DNA of 64,000 nt from Lacrimispora indolis DSM 755. Lineage in GTDB: Bacteria > Bacillota > Clostridia > Lachnospirales > Lachnospiraceae. Below the pieces are notes generated by a model. That model was given only the letters and a program-made list of their open reading frames with translations, did no database searches and had not been told where the DNA came from. The position numbers were made by a program, and so were the translations under genes. The stretch is taken from NCBI RefSeq assembly GCF_000526995.1, contig NZ_AZUI01000001.1:5126001-5190000 (forward strand). The letters run 5' to 3'. Positions 51,980 to 61,274 of this stretch are shown here, piece by piece (the first letter of the stretch is position 1; every line of letters starts with the position of its first letter).

Positions 51980-53482
51980 TTAGCTGATCTTACTTTCAAA
52001 CTGAGTCGCATATTTAAGGATCAGATCCTGTGTTGCCTCAGCTGTTTTCATTTGCCCTGTAATCTTCCCGTCGCACATGACAATGATCCGGTCGCTGATG
52101 CCCAGTACTTCCGGCATTTCCGATGAAACGAACAAAACGCCGATCCCCTTTTGCTTTAATTCATTCATCAGGTTATAGATCTCTACCTTTGCCGCCACGT
52201 CAATGCCTCTGGTTGGTTCATCGAAAATCACCACCCGTGAGTTCCTTGCCAGCCATTTACCTACCACCACCTTTTGCTGGTTTCCGCCTGATAAGCTTCC
52301 GGCATCCACCTCTGTGTTAGGCAGCTTGATTTTTAAGGAAACCACTGTTTTATCCGTCATTTCCCTTTCTTTTTTCCTGTTTACGATCCCCAGCTTTCCG
52401 CATAGAATATCCAGGTTGGGAAGAGCAATGTTATCCCGTATGCTGAGCTTTGTGCAGAGGCCATCCTTTTTTCTGTCCTCAGGAGCCAGCACGATGCCAG
52501 CTTTTATGGAATCCTCCACCTTATGAATGACAACTTCTTCTCCATCCAGAAAGATCTGTCCTGATTCCTTTGGATCCGCTCCGAATATGGCTCTGGTGGT
52601 CTCTGTTCTTCCTGCTCCCATTAATCCGGCAATACCTACGATCTCGCCTTCGTGAAGCTCCAGACTGATGTCCCGCACCAGATGCCCTGCATTTAGATGA
52701 CGCACCTCCAGGATCTTCTTCCCTTTTTGGCAGGTCACCCGGGGGAATTTCTGTTTTATTTCACGTCCTACCATATGGGAGATGATCTCTTCCATCCGAT
52801 TCTGGTCAAAATCCATTGATGTGATAAATTTACCGTCTCTCATGACGGTGACCCGGTCCACAATATGCTTCAGCTCTTCCAGGCGGTGAGATATGTATAC
52901 GATTCCGCAGCCTTCCTTTTTAAGCTTTCTGATGATGGTGAACAGATCATTGATCTCCTTTGATGTCAGGGCTGATGTGGGTTCATCCATGATCAGGATC
53001 CTGGCATTCATGGAAAGGGCCTTGGCGATCTCCACCATTTGCTGCTTGGACACTGCTAAGTTTCCTACCAGCTCCTCAGGGTCTAATTCAATATTCATAC
53101 GGCTGAGAATTTCAGCCGCCGCCTTGTTCATCTCTTTTTCAGAAAGAACCATCCCCTTCGTCCGCTCCCGCCCCAGGAAAATATTTTCTGCTACGGTCAG
53201 ATGCTGGCACATGTTCAGTTCCTGATGGATGATCGCGATTCCCAGTTCCTTTGCTCTCTGCGTGGTCATTTCCCGGATATGGCTGCCGAACACCTCTATG
53301 GTCCCCCCATCCCTTGGGTAGACGCCGCTTAATATTTTCACAAGCGTTGATTTTCCCGCGCCGTTTTCACCTAACAATGCCATAACTTCTCCTGATTTTA
53401 AGTAAAAAGAAACATCGTCAAGCGCTTTTACACCAGGGAATGTTTTTGTAATATTCTGCATCCGCACAATATCTTCCTGCAT
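51980..53482 (-). CDS. Ribose/galactose-type ABC transporter ATPase
   Basis: Double-domain CUT2 ATPase (RbsA/MglA), 500 residues. First domain Walker A GENGAGKST, signature region LAVSKQQMVEIAKAL and Walker B ILIMDEPTSAL; second domain GLMGAGRTETTR, LSGGNQQKVVVGKWL and VIFDEPTRGID. As usual the second Walker A is altered. ATG 53482 after GAGGG. Confidence 0.95.
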   Translation of the reverse strand: MQEDIVRMQNITKTFPGVKALDDVSFYLKSGEVMALLGENGAGKSTLVKILSGVYPRDGGTIEVFGSHIREMTTQRAKELGIAIIHQELNMCQHLTVAENIFLGRERTKGMVLSEKEMNKAAAEILSRMNIELDPEELVGNLAVSKQQMVEIAKALSMNARILIMDEPTSALTSKEINDLFTIIRKLKKEGCGIVYISHRLEELKHIVDRVTVMRDGKFITSMDFDQNRMEEIISHMVGREIKQKFPRVTCQKGKKILEVRHLNAGHLVRDISLELHEGEIVGIAGLMGAGRTETTRAIFGADPKESGQIFLDGEEVVIHKVEDSIKAGIVLAPEDRKKDGLCTKLSIRDNIALPNLDILCGKLGIVNRKKEREMTDKTVVSLKIKLPNTEVDAGSLSGGNQQKVVVGKWLARNSRVVIFDEPTRGIDVAAKVEIYNLMNELKQKGIGVLFVSSEMPEVLGISDRIIVMCDGKITGQMKTAEATQDLILKYATQFESKIS

Positions 53483-53545
53483 AACTCTCACCCTCATACT
53501 TCTCTCAAATTCGTCACAATTCAGCTGCTGTAAGCTTCTGTAACC

Positions 53546-53551
53546 AGTATA
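53546..53551 (-). promoter_or_regulatory. -10 box of the sugar importer operon
   Basis: TATACT on minus, about 65 bp before the ATPase start. No good -35 is present 17 bp upstream, consistent with activation by the AraC-type response regulator encoded upstream. Confidence 0.4.
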
Positions 53552-53631
53552 GCATTGGAAGCGGCGGGATAGTAGGGGAGATTCTTTCGTTTAAGGGGGG
53601 CAATCTTTGGCAATCAAATTTTGCAGAAACG

Positions 53632-53660
53632 AAAAACAGGCAGACAAGCTGCCTGTTTTT
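53632..53660 (-). terminator. Intrinsic terminator after the pseudo-ABC gene
   Basis: AAAAACAGGCAG (53632-53643) and its complement (53649-53660) around a 5-nt loop, followed by T-rich sequence on minus; 9 nt after the stop. Confidence 0.85.
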
Positions 53661-53668
53661 TCCTTCCG

Positions 53669-55114
53669 TCACCAGCCCACTTTATAAAATTCCTCTTTTG
53701 GGTACTCTGCCGCAGCCTTTCCATCCTGGAGAATTATCATCCGATCCGATACATCCATGTTGTCAGCAAGGTTGCTGGTCAGAATGAGCACCGATATCCC
53801 GCTGTTTTTCAGCTCCTGGATCAGATCAAGCACATACCGCCTTAAGTACATATCTCCCTTAGCCAAAGGCTGGACGCACACAACGACCTTAGGATGAAGC
53901 AGATGGATCCGGTAATAAGCCAGCCCGTATTTTTCCCGAAGGCTTAAATGATCAATCTTCACCGCGTCAATGCAAGGACCAACCTTTTTCATATACTCTT
54001 TCCGTACGCTGCGAAGATGGCCCCGTCTTAAATTCCCGAACCTGACTTTTCTGTCTAAAAGAAAAGTCAGGTTTTCCATGTAGCTCATATCCCGAAACAG
54101 GAAGGTTTCTGCCGGATCATCGGGAATAACAGCCACCCCTTCCTTAAAAAAGTCCACAGGCTCCTCTCCTGCAAACAACCTTTCTCCCAGACAGATCCTG
54201 CCTCCGCTGATCCCCCTGCTGCCGGAAAGAACCTCCACCAAAGGCTCCCAGGTCTGATTATCCGTGTCCAGTATCATCAGACATTCCCCTTTTCTAAGAG
54301 AAAAACCAACCAGCTCTTTCCCGTTTAAATGAACCCCTTCCAGTTTAAGAGCAGCTTCCTCCTTTGGCTCCCTGATCTGACTGCCGGATAAATCAAAGGA
54401 TATGGTATAGGGCTGAAGAGCCGTTTCCACCATTTCTTCCTTCTCGAAAACCTTCCAAATGGACCCCTGATGAAAAAGGGCTGCCCTGTCTGCGATCTGG
54501 AACACCTCCTGATGATGGTTTCCCATATAAAGGAATGCGATCCCCCGCTTTGCCTGCTCCCGGATAATGTCCTGAAACTGCTTTAGTTCCATCTGGCTTA
54601 AGAAATTGCTGATCCGGTCCAGGATGATGAACTGGCACCCTGCCAGAATGGCTTTTAAAAGCTCCGTCACACACCGTTCAAAAGCGCTTAAGGTGGAGAC
54701 CCGGCGCTTAGGGTCAATGGTCAGCCCCAGGGATCCCATCAAAAGCTCCACCTGATGATCCAGCACTTTGCTGTTGATGATATACTTTTTAAATCCCTTT
54801 CGCATAACAAATAAGTTATCGGATATGGTCAGGCTGTCAATGAGCCTTCCCCTCTCCTCAATCACATAGACCCGGTTGTCCGTGAAGTCCGAATGGGAAT
54901 AATGGTTCACACGGTTTCCTTCATAATAGACTCCGCCAAAGTTAATGGGAATGTTATGGCAGATGAGACGAATCAGCTGGGTACAGCCTTTTGCATCAGA
55001 AATGATGAACCCCATAATTTCTCCCTGGAGAATATAAAAATCCAGATTATCCAGATAACGCTCCCCGTTTTCTTCCAGGGTAACATGATTCAGCCGGAGA
55101 ACTTCCTTTCTCAT
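53669..55114 (-). CDS. Degenerate RbsA-like ABC protein of a two-component system
   Basis: 481 residues with the two-domain layout of a CUT2 sugar ATPase, but both nucleotide sites are damaged. The first Walker A is GFIISDAKGCTQL (lacks GxxGxGKS/T), its signature is LSAFERC and its Walker B FIILDR lacks the catalytic Glu. The second Walker A position reads MILDTDNQTWEPL and its Walker B VVVCVQPLA. The frame is intact, so it is probably a non-hydrolysing adaptor rather than a pseudogene. It is the third gene of regulator-kinase-this gene, 18 bp after a kinase with no sensor domain. It may link transporter state or nucleotide to the kinase (inference). Confidence 0.8.
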   Translation of the reverse strand: MRKEVLRLNHVTLEENGERYLDNLDFYILQGEIMGFIISDAKGCTQLIRLICHNIPINFGGVYYEGNRVNHYSHSDFTDNRVYVIEERGRLIDSLTISDNLFVMRKGFKKYIINSKVLDHQVELLMGSLGLTIDPKRRVSTLSAFERCVTELLKAILAGCQFIILDRISNFLSQMELKQFQDIIREQAKRGIAFLYMGNHHQEVFQIADRAALFHQGSIWKVFEKEEMVETALQPYTISFDLSGSQIREPKEEAALKLEGVHLNGKELVGFSLRKGECLMILDTDNQTWEPLVEVLSGSRGISGGRICLGERLFAGEEPVDFFKEGVAVIPDDPAETFLFRDMSYMENLTFLLDRKVRFGNLRRGHLRSVRKEYMKKVGPCIDAVKIDHLSLREKYGLAYYRIHLLHPKVVVCVQPLAKGDMYLRRYVLDLIQELKNSGISVLILTSNLADNMDVSDRMIILQDGKAAAEYPKEEFYKVGW

Positions 55115-55132
55115 TTCATCACCTCTCTGTCA

Positions 55133-56152
55133 TCAATCCTTTACAATGGGAAGGGATATCTCCACATCTGTCCCCGCTTCCACCTGGCTGTAGACGTGGA
55201 TGCCATATTCTTCTCCAAAAAGCAGCTTGATTCTGTTGTTCACATTCTGAATTGCAATGCCGCCTCTCCGGTCCGTATCAGGATTTACGTCATCTAAGGA
55301 TAGGCTTTTAAGCTTTTCGTTCAGCATTTTCACCCGGTCTGCCTCCATACCAAGCCCGTCATCAGAAACCTTGATGATCAACCGGGAATCCGTCACCGAA
55401 ATTTTAATGATCAGGTGGCCCTCTCCTATTTTCCGTTCGATCCCATGGAAAATAGAGTTTTCAACCACAGGCTGAAGGGTCAGCTTTGGCAGGCGGTACT
55501 GCAGGATTTCCATTTCATCCAGCTCCTCTGAAAAGGCATACTGAATGCTTAACTGCAATTTTTTTCCGAAACGGAACTGCTGGATATAATAATAGTTTTC
55601 AATATTTGCAAGTTCATCTTCCAAGTTCACCAGATGGTCCACATTGGAAATGGTATAGCGGAAAAAGGTGGCAAGGGCCTCCGTCATTTCTGCGATGCTG
55701 TCAACTCCCAGGGTCAAGGCCTCACTTCGTATTCCTTCCAGGGTATTGTACAAAAAATGGGGATTGATCTGGTTTTGCAGGGCCAGATATTCCGCCTGCT
55801 TTTTTGATACATTGATCAGTTCTCTGGTTCCAAGCATTTCTAAGAATCTTTGGTTAACCTGCTCGGATTCCAAGTCGTAAGGATATCGGATTTTAAATAA
55901 ATCATTTAAAACACTGCCTGAGGCAAACTGCCGCTCTACCCGTTTGGTTTCCTCCAAAGGTTTATAGATCCCATAATATCCTCCGTAAAAAAACAGGGCG
56001 ATCAAAAGGGCTGCTGCCATGAAAAGCCACATTTGTGCCGGCGTACCCATGGTTAAATACAGGGCATATCCAAGTAAAAGCAAGAATCCCACAAAAAGGC
56101 CTGACAAGAGAAGAATCACTCTGACGGACAGAAACCGAAACTTTTCCTTCAT
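55133..56152 (-). CDS. Short YesM-type histidine kinase without sensor domain
   Basis: 339 residues: two helices (about 10-34 and 41-59) with almost no external loop, no HAMP motif, then His_kinase with H132 in INPHFLYNTLEG and an ATPase domain (SDDGLGMEADRV, GGIAIQNVNNR). With no extracellular sensor, input must come from the membrane part or from a partner such as the adjacent degenerate ABC protein. 17 bp after the regulator gene. Confidence 0.92.
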   Translation of the reverse strand: MKEKFRFLSVRVILLLSGLFVGFLLLLGYALYLTMGTPAQMWLFMAAALLIALFFYGGYYGIYKPLEETKRVERQFASGSVLNDLFKIRYPYDLESEQVNQRFLEMLGTRELINVSKKQAEYLALQNQINPHFLYNTLEGIRSEALTLGVDSIAEMTEALATFFRYTISNVDHLVNLEDELANIENYYYIQQFRFGKKLQLSIQYAFSEELDEMEILQYRLPKLTLQPVVENSIFHGIERKIGEGHLIIKISVTDSRLIIKVSDDGLGMEADRVKMLNEKLKSLSLDDVNPDTDRRGGIAIQNVNNRIKLLFGEEYGIHVYSQVEAGTDVEISLPIVKD

Positions 56153-56169
56153 GATATGCCTCCTCCCTG

Positions 56170-57777
56170 TCAGGAATAAAGCTTCCGGTATTCATTTGGT
56201 TTTAATCCGGAAAACTTTGTGAAATTTTTAGTAAAGTACTTTACATCGCTGTAGCCCACTTCCCCGCATATGGCCGCCACACTTAAATTGGTTTCCTTTA
56301 ACAGGCTTTTTGCCTGTTCCATGCGCACCTCAGATAAAAATTCCAGAAAGTTCTTTCCTGTCTCTTTTTTAAACAGAGAACTGAAATAGGTAGGATTGAA
56401 TCCTGCGATTTCACTGACGGTTTCCAGAGTAATGGCCTCCTTATAATGATCCCTGATATATTTTTTGGCTATGCGGATGGGGCGGTTATTTTCCTGCATC
56501 TTTCCTGCTACGGCTTTGTCATAGGAAGAAGAGATTTCCTTTATCAGAAAGCGCAGGACCTCTCTTGCAGAGGAACAAAATTCCACTCCCTGATTAAACC
56601 GTTCCATGAAATTCTGCTCAATGGGAATCTTATGGTTTTTCATGAAAAACAAGTAAAGATTGCACACTTCCCGGCACATCTGCAAAATCTCATGTCCGGT
56701 CATATCCGGCTGTTCCAAAAGCCCTTCCTTCAGCTTCATCAGACAGTCTCCTACCTGCTGCCGGTCCAGGCTTTCCAGTGCCGTATTCATGCTCTGGTTA
56801 AACTGGGTGAACCACTGGCTTGATGCCAGATGAAAGGAGCTGCGCAGCTCGCCTTCCAAAAGCTTGCCGTTTCCGGCCACCAGCCGCTGTTCCACCAGAT
56901 GCCTGGCAGATTTAAGGGAATTTCTTAGCTGGGCGGCATCCCGTACGGTTGTTCCAAATCCAATGGTCACCCGGAGCCCCTCCAGAATGGATTCCAGAAC
57001 AGCAAGTTCATTTAATATATTTTTACACTGCCTGCGGATGAGCTTCCTGCTCTCCTCCCCATAATTGAGGAATATGTAAATATGGCTGTTTTCCACATAC
57101 AATTCCCAGTCAAATACATGGCCTTTCAGCATCTGTTCAGCAATCTGAGTTGTCTTTTCTGTCAGAAATTCCAGGTTTTTCTCATCTGGCATGGAAATTC
57201 CGTCAAATTTAACACAGACGATTTGAAAGCAGCCCGGCTTTAACTGATAATAATACTGCTTATTGATTTCTTCCAATCCGGTACAATCCTGTTCGCTCCT
57301 GTCCCTGTACAGAACACTGGAAAACCAGGTGGTCCGCAGCCTCTCCGCATCACTTTTTCTTGCAAGCCTGACCCGTTCTTCGTAGGTCAGCTGTTCGTTT
57401 TTTTCATTGTACCTCTCCCTGATCTTTTCCAGAGTTTCCGTCAGTTCCTGTTTTTTTATGGGCTTCAGCAAATAATCGCTGACCCCATATTTGATCGCCG
57501 TCTGGGCATACTCAAAATGGCGGTATCCGCTGATAATGACGAATTCCACTCCCACATTCAGTTCCCTGGTCTTTTTCACCAGGTCCAGGCCGTCATATCC
57601 TGGCATCCGGATATCTGTGATCACCACATCAGGAGAAAGGGCTTCTATCTTTTCAAGCGCCTCGATCCCGTTATTCGCCACACCGCTGAGCTTCATATCC
57701 AGTGCCTGCCAGTCGATCAGCTTTTCAATCAACTGGCAGATCTTTTCTTCATCATCTGCTATCAATACTTTTAACAT
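56170..57777 (-). CDS. YesN-type AraC response regulator
   Basis: 535 residues: receiver (D8/D9, D55 in VITDIRMPG), middle region (about 130-425) and C-terminal AraC double HTH (about 430-530; LETVSEIAGFNPTYFSSLFKK and GEVGYSDVKYFTKNFTKFSG). First gene of the regulator-kinase-pseudo-ABC operon; likely activates the importer operon downstream. Confidence 0.93.
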   Translation of the reverse strand: MLKVLIADDEEKICQLIEKLIDWQALDMKLSGVANNGIEALEKIEALSPDVVITDIRMPGYDGLDLVKKTRELNVGVEFVIISGYRHFEYAQTAIKYGVSDYLLKPIKKQELTETLEKIRERYNEKNEQLTYEERVRLARKSDAERLRTTWFSSVLYRDRSEQDCTGLEEINKQYYYQLKPGCFQIVCVKFDGISMPDEKNLEFLTEKTTQIAEQMLKGHVFDWELYVENSHIYIFLNYGEESRKLIRRQCKNILNELAVLESILEGLRVTIGFGTTVRDAAQLRNSLKSARHLVEQRLVAGNGKLLEGELRSSFHLASSQWFTQFNQSMNTALESLDRQQVGDCLMKLKEGLLEQPDMTGHEILQMCREVCNLYLFFMKNHKIPIEQNFMERFNQGVEFCSSAREVLRFLIKEISSSYDKAVAGKMQENNRPIRIAKKYIRDHYKEAITLETVSEIAGFNPTYFSSLFKKETGKNFLEFLSEVRMEQAKSLLKETNLSVAAICGEVGYSDVKYFTKNFTKFSGLKPNEYRKLYS

Positions 57778-57812
57778 GATTATCCCCCTGCTATGCCCCG
57801 TTTCTTATGACA

Positions 57813-57818
57813 TTATAG
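57813..57818 (-). promoter_or_regulatory. -10 box of the regulator-kinase operon
   Basis: TATAAT on minus, about 35 bp before the regulator start; the -35 region (TTCCTT) is weak. Confidence 0.5.
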
Positions 57819-57912
57819 CATGTTCGTCCATGTGAAGGAAGTAGTGTAAAAAAGAAAAGCAGACATAATCCATGGATATGGTTAATTCCGTCAAACCGGC
57901 CAATACAATCTG

Positions 57913-58656
57913 TCATTCCCACTTGAAAAAGCGGAGTGAAATGCTGATGCATATCACTGCAATCCCAATCATCACCATAACCGGAATGAAAACGTTGTCC
58001 ATTGGCTGACCCAGTGAGGCGGCCTTAAGAAGTTTTATTCCCTGTGTCAATGGCAGGAGATCCGCTGCTTTTTGGAACACAGCCGGCATCACCTCGTAAG
58101 GCAGAGTTGCACCCGAAAAAATCAGCATTGGAAAATACAGCAGGCTGGCTGCAGCACCGGCTATTTTCGTGTCAGGCGAAATTCCTCCCACCAACAGGCC
58201 AATGCTGAACATGGACAGCATAACCAGTAAGTATGCCCCCAAAAAAAGAAGCCATGAGCCCTTTAATTCATATCCGAAAAATACCGCTCCTGTTGCGTAA
58301 ACAAGGATAAGGGATGCAATGGAATAAAGGGCGTAAATGAAAGCCTGCACTGCCAGGATAAGGGCGGGGTCAATGGGTGTAACCTTAAACCGTTTTAAAA
58401 TCTTTCTGCTCCGGTAATCAGACACAACCAGGGGAAGCCCCATCACGCCTCCGGCACAAATGGCAATAGAAGATACCGCACCAAAGGACTGTTCCAGGAA
58501 CGTATATTCTGCGCTGTCAAAAGCGGGCTTGTTTCCAAATACTGCTCCTAAAATTACAACCGCCGCAACCGGCATGCAGATAGCAAAAATAAACATATCC
58601 AATCCGCGAAGAGACAATTTCCCTTCTGTTTTAAGCAAAGTTCTAAATGCTTTCAT
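57913..58656 (-). CDS. ABC-2 type efflux permease
   Basis: 247 residues, six helices, with the ABC-2 membrane pattern (FAICMPVAAVVILGAVFGN, LSMFSIGLLVGGISPDTKIAGA, MLIFSGATLPYEVMP). ATG 58656 after GGGGAGGG; overlaps the ATPase gene by 14 bp. Exports an unknown compound. Confidence 0.92.
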   Translation of the reverse strand: MKAFRTLLKTEGKLSLRGLDMFIFAICMPVAAVVILGAVFGNKPAFDSAEYTFLEQSFGAVSSIAICAGGVMGLPLVVSDYRSRKILKRFKVTPIDPALILAVQAFIYALYSIASLILVYATGAVFFGYELKGSWLLFLGAYLLVMLSMFSIGLLVGGISPDTKIAGAAASLLYFPMLIFSGATLPYEVMPAVFQKAADLLPLTQGIKLLKAASLGQPMDNVFIPVMVMIGIAVICISISLRFFKWE

Positions 58657-59374
58657 ATTCACCCTCCCCGTCGGTATACCAAAGATATGCATCCTCAAGC
58701 TTTTCATATGGACAGGCAGCAACCGCTTCCTGTACGGTACCGCAAAAAATGCTTTCCCCGCTTTTCAAAATCATAATCTTATCACAAAGGGCCTCCACCT
58801 CATCCATAAAATGAGAGGTAAGTAAAATGGTGATCCCTTTTTCTTTTAACTGTAAAAGACTCTTCCACACTTCCCGCCGTGCCCTGGCATCCAATCCAGT
58901 TGTCAGCTCGTCTAAAAACACAACATCCGGATCCGGGATCAGCGCAAGCACAATAAAAAGCCGCTGCTTCTGACCGCCTGAAAGTTCACTGACCATGCTT
59001 TTTAACTTTTCCGAAAGTCCGAACTGTTCCAGAAGAATCCCATAATCCAGAGTGTTTTTGTAAAGCGAAGCAGTAACTTCACAAAGCTCATATACCTTGA
59101 TTTTATCCTGATAATTGGCCTCCTGAAATTGAACGCCAACCTTCTGAAAAAGCCTTTTCCGGTCTTTTTGCGGATCCATTCCTAAAATAGATATTGTTCC
59201 GCTATCCTGCTTTTTCGTTCCCAGGATACATTCGATTGCAGTACTTTTACCCGCTCCGTTTGCTCCCAGTAAGCCAAACACCTCCCCGCTGCAAATCGAG
59301 ATATTAATATGCTCTATGGCTTTCACCTGGGAGTAGGACTTACACAGCCCTTTCACTTCAATAGTTGTTTCCAT
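58643..59374 (-). CDS. ABC efflux ATPase
   Basis: 243 residues: Walker A GANGAGKST, Q loop GVQFQEANYQ, signature LSGGQKQRLF, Walker B DVVFLDELTTGLD (DE pair present). Typical drug or peptide efflux ATPase of the CcmA/YadG type. First gene of the efflux pair; preceded by a MerR-type operator at 59429-59451. Confidence 0.95.
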   Translation of the reverse strand: METTIEVKGLCKSYSQVKAIEHINISICSGEVFGLLGANGAGKSTAIECILGTKKQDSGTISILGMDPQKDRKRLFQKVGVQFQEANYQDKIKVYELCEVTASLYKNTLDYGILLEQFGLSEKLKSMVSELSGGQKQRLFIVLALIPDPDVVFLDELTTGLDARARREVWKSLLQLKEKGITILLTSHFMDEVEALCDKIMILKSGESIFCGTVQEAVAACPYEKLEDAYLWYTDGEGEYESI

Positions 59375-59428
59375 GTAATAAAATCCCTCCTGTTTTTTCT
59401 ATTCACAAAAAGAATAACACCAGAGTAA

Positions 59429-59451
59429 AGTCTGGTGTTAAAGTGTAGGGT
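59429..59451 (-). promoter_or_regulatory. MerR-type operator/promoter of the efflux operon
   Basis: On minus ACCCTACACTTTAACACCAGACT; matches 60254-60276 at 21 of 23 positions. It overlaps the last codons of the MerR gene and lies about 55 bp before the ATPase start. Adjacent bases also form AACACCAGA / TCTGGTGTT (59415-59438), an inverted repeat with a small loop. Confidence 0.7.
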
Positions 59452-60205
59452 CTGTTTCAAATTGTATTTTCATTTTCTTAAGGTGGGCCAGCATAACTTC
59501 CGCATGTTCCTCGGCGTAATGCAAGGAGGTGAGAAGCTTATCACATACGGAAATAATATCATCATCTTTGTCCGGTGTATCAATTACCTGCCTGATATCT
59601 GCTTCTGGGTTTTGGGATAAGGCATTCAGCATCCGCAAGATTGCTGAAAGGGAGTAATTCCCGCAGCGCAGGGAACGTATGATTTTAAGCCGATGCATAT
59701 CTTCCTCCGTATAAATCCGGTAACCGTTTTGTTTCCGTTTTACAGTGAGCAGGCCGTTCATTTCCCAATTTCTTAAAGCATCCATTGAGATTTGTAAATA
59801 ATCAGCCGCTTCTTTTCTGGTTAAAACCATGGTTCCGGTCTTTTGTCCCTGGCTGCCGCCTGATAACAGCCTTTGGGTAATCTCAATGGCTTCTTCCGCA
59901 TTTTTCTGCTCATTTTTTATCTGCTGCAAATAATGTTCCGTCAAACCAACCGCCTTGTTAAAATTTCCGGCAGCCGAGGTCCTAATAATAGCAATTGCCT
60001 GTTTTCTCAACCCATTTTGCAAAACCTCAACCTTTAGTGCGATTCTTGCGAACTTCATCTGTTCCATATGAAGATCTGTAAAAATACGATAACCGTTTGC
60101 CCTCCGCTCTGGCTTTGGAATGAGCCCGAGCTCTTCATAAAGACGTACCGTATTGGGATGGATTCCTATGCTGTGAGCAATTTCCGATGTATTGTAAGTA
60201 TTCAT
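59438..60205 (-). CDS. MerR family regulator with two HTH domains
   Basis: 255 residues with two complete MerR winged helices: residues about 4-70 (YNTSEIAHSIGIHPNTVRLY, RANGYRIFTD) and about 128-200 (LTRKEAADYLQISMDALRNW, KQNGYRIYTEED), then a C-terminal helix that could dimerise. No Cys-rich metal site, so the inducer is probably an organic compound. Two near-identical operators, before itself and before the efflux operon, suggest self-control and activation of the exporter. Confidence 0.9.
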   Translation of the reverse strand: MNTYNTSEIAHSIGIHPNTVRLYEELGLIPKPERRANGYRIFTDLHMEQMKFARIALKVEVLQNGLRKQAIAIIRTSAAGNFNKAVGLTEHYLQQIKNEQKNAEEAIEITQRLLSGGSQGQKTGTMVLTRKEAADYLQISMDALRNWEMNGLLTVKRKQNGYRIYTEEDMHRLKIIRSLRCGNYSLSAILRMLNALSQNPEADIRQVIDTPDKDDDIISVCDKLLTSLHYAEEHAEVMLAHLKKMKIQFETDPTL

Positions 60206-60253
60206 TTTATTCTGTCACCGCCATTCTTTTCCGCAATAATAACATCGTATAAG

Positions 60254-60276
60254 AGTCTGGTGTTATAGTGGAGGGT
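60254..60276 (-). promoter_or_regulatory. MerR-type operator/promoter of the regulator gene
   Basis: On minus ACCCTCCACTATAACACCAGACT, followed by CTTATACGATG, which can act as the -10. About 50 bp before the regulator start. Same element as 59429-59451. Confidence 0.7.
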
Positions 60277-60336
60277 TTAATTGTATCTTATGAGAATAAA
60301 AAGTGCAAGAGTGCGGAAGCTGCCGTCCTGCAAAGG

Positions 60337-60377
60337 AAAACAAGCGCATCGTTCACAACGAATAACACGCTTGTTTT
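60337..60377 (-). terminator. Terminator after the anti-sigma gene
   Basis: AAAACAAGCG / CGCTTGTTTT with an inner TCGTT/AACGA stem, 9 nt after the stop; T-rich on both sides. Confidence 0.65.
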
Positions 60378-60386
60378 CCAGTCTTC

Positions 60387-61274
60387 CTATCTTTTCACTT
60401 CAAATTCAACCGCCCCGGCCGCTCCAGGTGCTATTTCATATTTGTCAAAAACAATGACCGGATTTCCATTATCCTTTATATAAAATTTTGTCTCATGGGA
60501 AATGGTCTTAAAGCCGCCCTCCTCAGGAGTCCAGAATAAGATCCCAAGCTGGCGGGATTTTTCCTCCATCTGGCTTTTAATGCTTTCGTTGGCCTTATTG
60601 ATATAATCCTCTCCCAGGACATCCTCCAGGGTCAGGAGCTTTTCTGATTTTAAATCGATGTTATAATACTTTTCCTGGCTGTAAGCAGAGGTCCAGCTCT
60701 CTGTTCCCTTTACTGCGAAGGAAAGATAAGCATCGCTTTGGGCCTTGATCTCATACCATACTTTGATCTCGATCTTATGCTCCGCCCATTCTGCCTCTGT
60801 TCCTCCTGTATCCAGAAATGCCTTTTTGTATTCCTCCGCCCGCTCCAACGATTCATCCGCATATTGGCTGCATATCTCACGGATTTCTTCATTTATCTGC
60901 TTGGAAAGTCCGTGGGTATCGTTTTGGATAAATTCCAGCCCCGGCACTTCTACCGAGATCTTTTCATCCCCAACCGTCTTCTTGTAGGAGCTAACGGTCA
61001 GGATTCGGGCGATAGCGCCTACGACAGGAAGGCGGTGCACTTCCCTGGCAAAGGCTGTGTTTGTATTCAGCGCCGCGGTAAATGTAATAAGGAAAGCGGC
61101 TGCTGTTCCCAGTCCCCATTTATAGAATTGTTTTCTCCCGCCTCGAAATCCATTCCGGCTGCCTGCCGCCTTTCTTCCTTCAAACTGCTCTATGGCTCCC
61201 TGTATGCGTATGCTTAATTCTTCCGGAATGGGAGTCTCATGGTATCTTCTTTTTGCATCATCCAACTGGTTCAT
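60387..61274 (-). CDS. rsiV: RsiV-like anti-sigma factor (DUF3298/DUF4163)
   Basis: 295 residues: a cytosolic N-terminus (about 1-50) to bind the sigma factor, one membrane helix (about 53-70), a likely signal-peptidase site TAFA/RE at 74-78, then an external DUF4163-DUF3298 domain (about 90-295). In Bacillus RsiV this domain binds lysozyme, which triggers cleavage and SigV release; the kept cleavage site fits that. Overlaps the sigma gene by 4 bp (ATGA). Confidence 0.88.
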   Translation of the reverse strand: MNQLDDAKRRYHETPIPEELSIRIQGAIEQFEGRKAAGSRNGFRGGRKQFYKWGLGTAAAFLITFTAALNTNTAFAREVHRLPVVGAIARILTVSSYKKTVGDEKISVEVPGLEFIQNDTHGLSKQINEEIREICSQYADESLERAEEYKKAFLDTGGTEAEWAEHKIEIKVWYEIKAQSDAYLSFAVKGTESWTSAYSQEKYYNIDLKSEKLLTLEDVLGEDYINKANESIKSQMEEKSRQLGILFWTPEEGGFKTISHETKFYIKDNGNPVIVFDKYEIAPGAAGAVEFEVKR

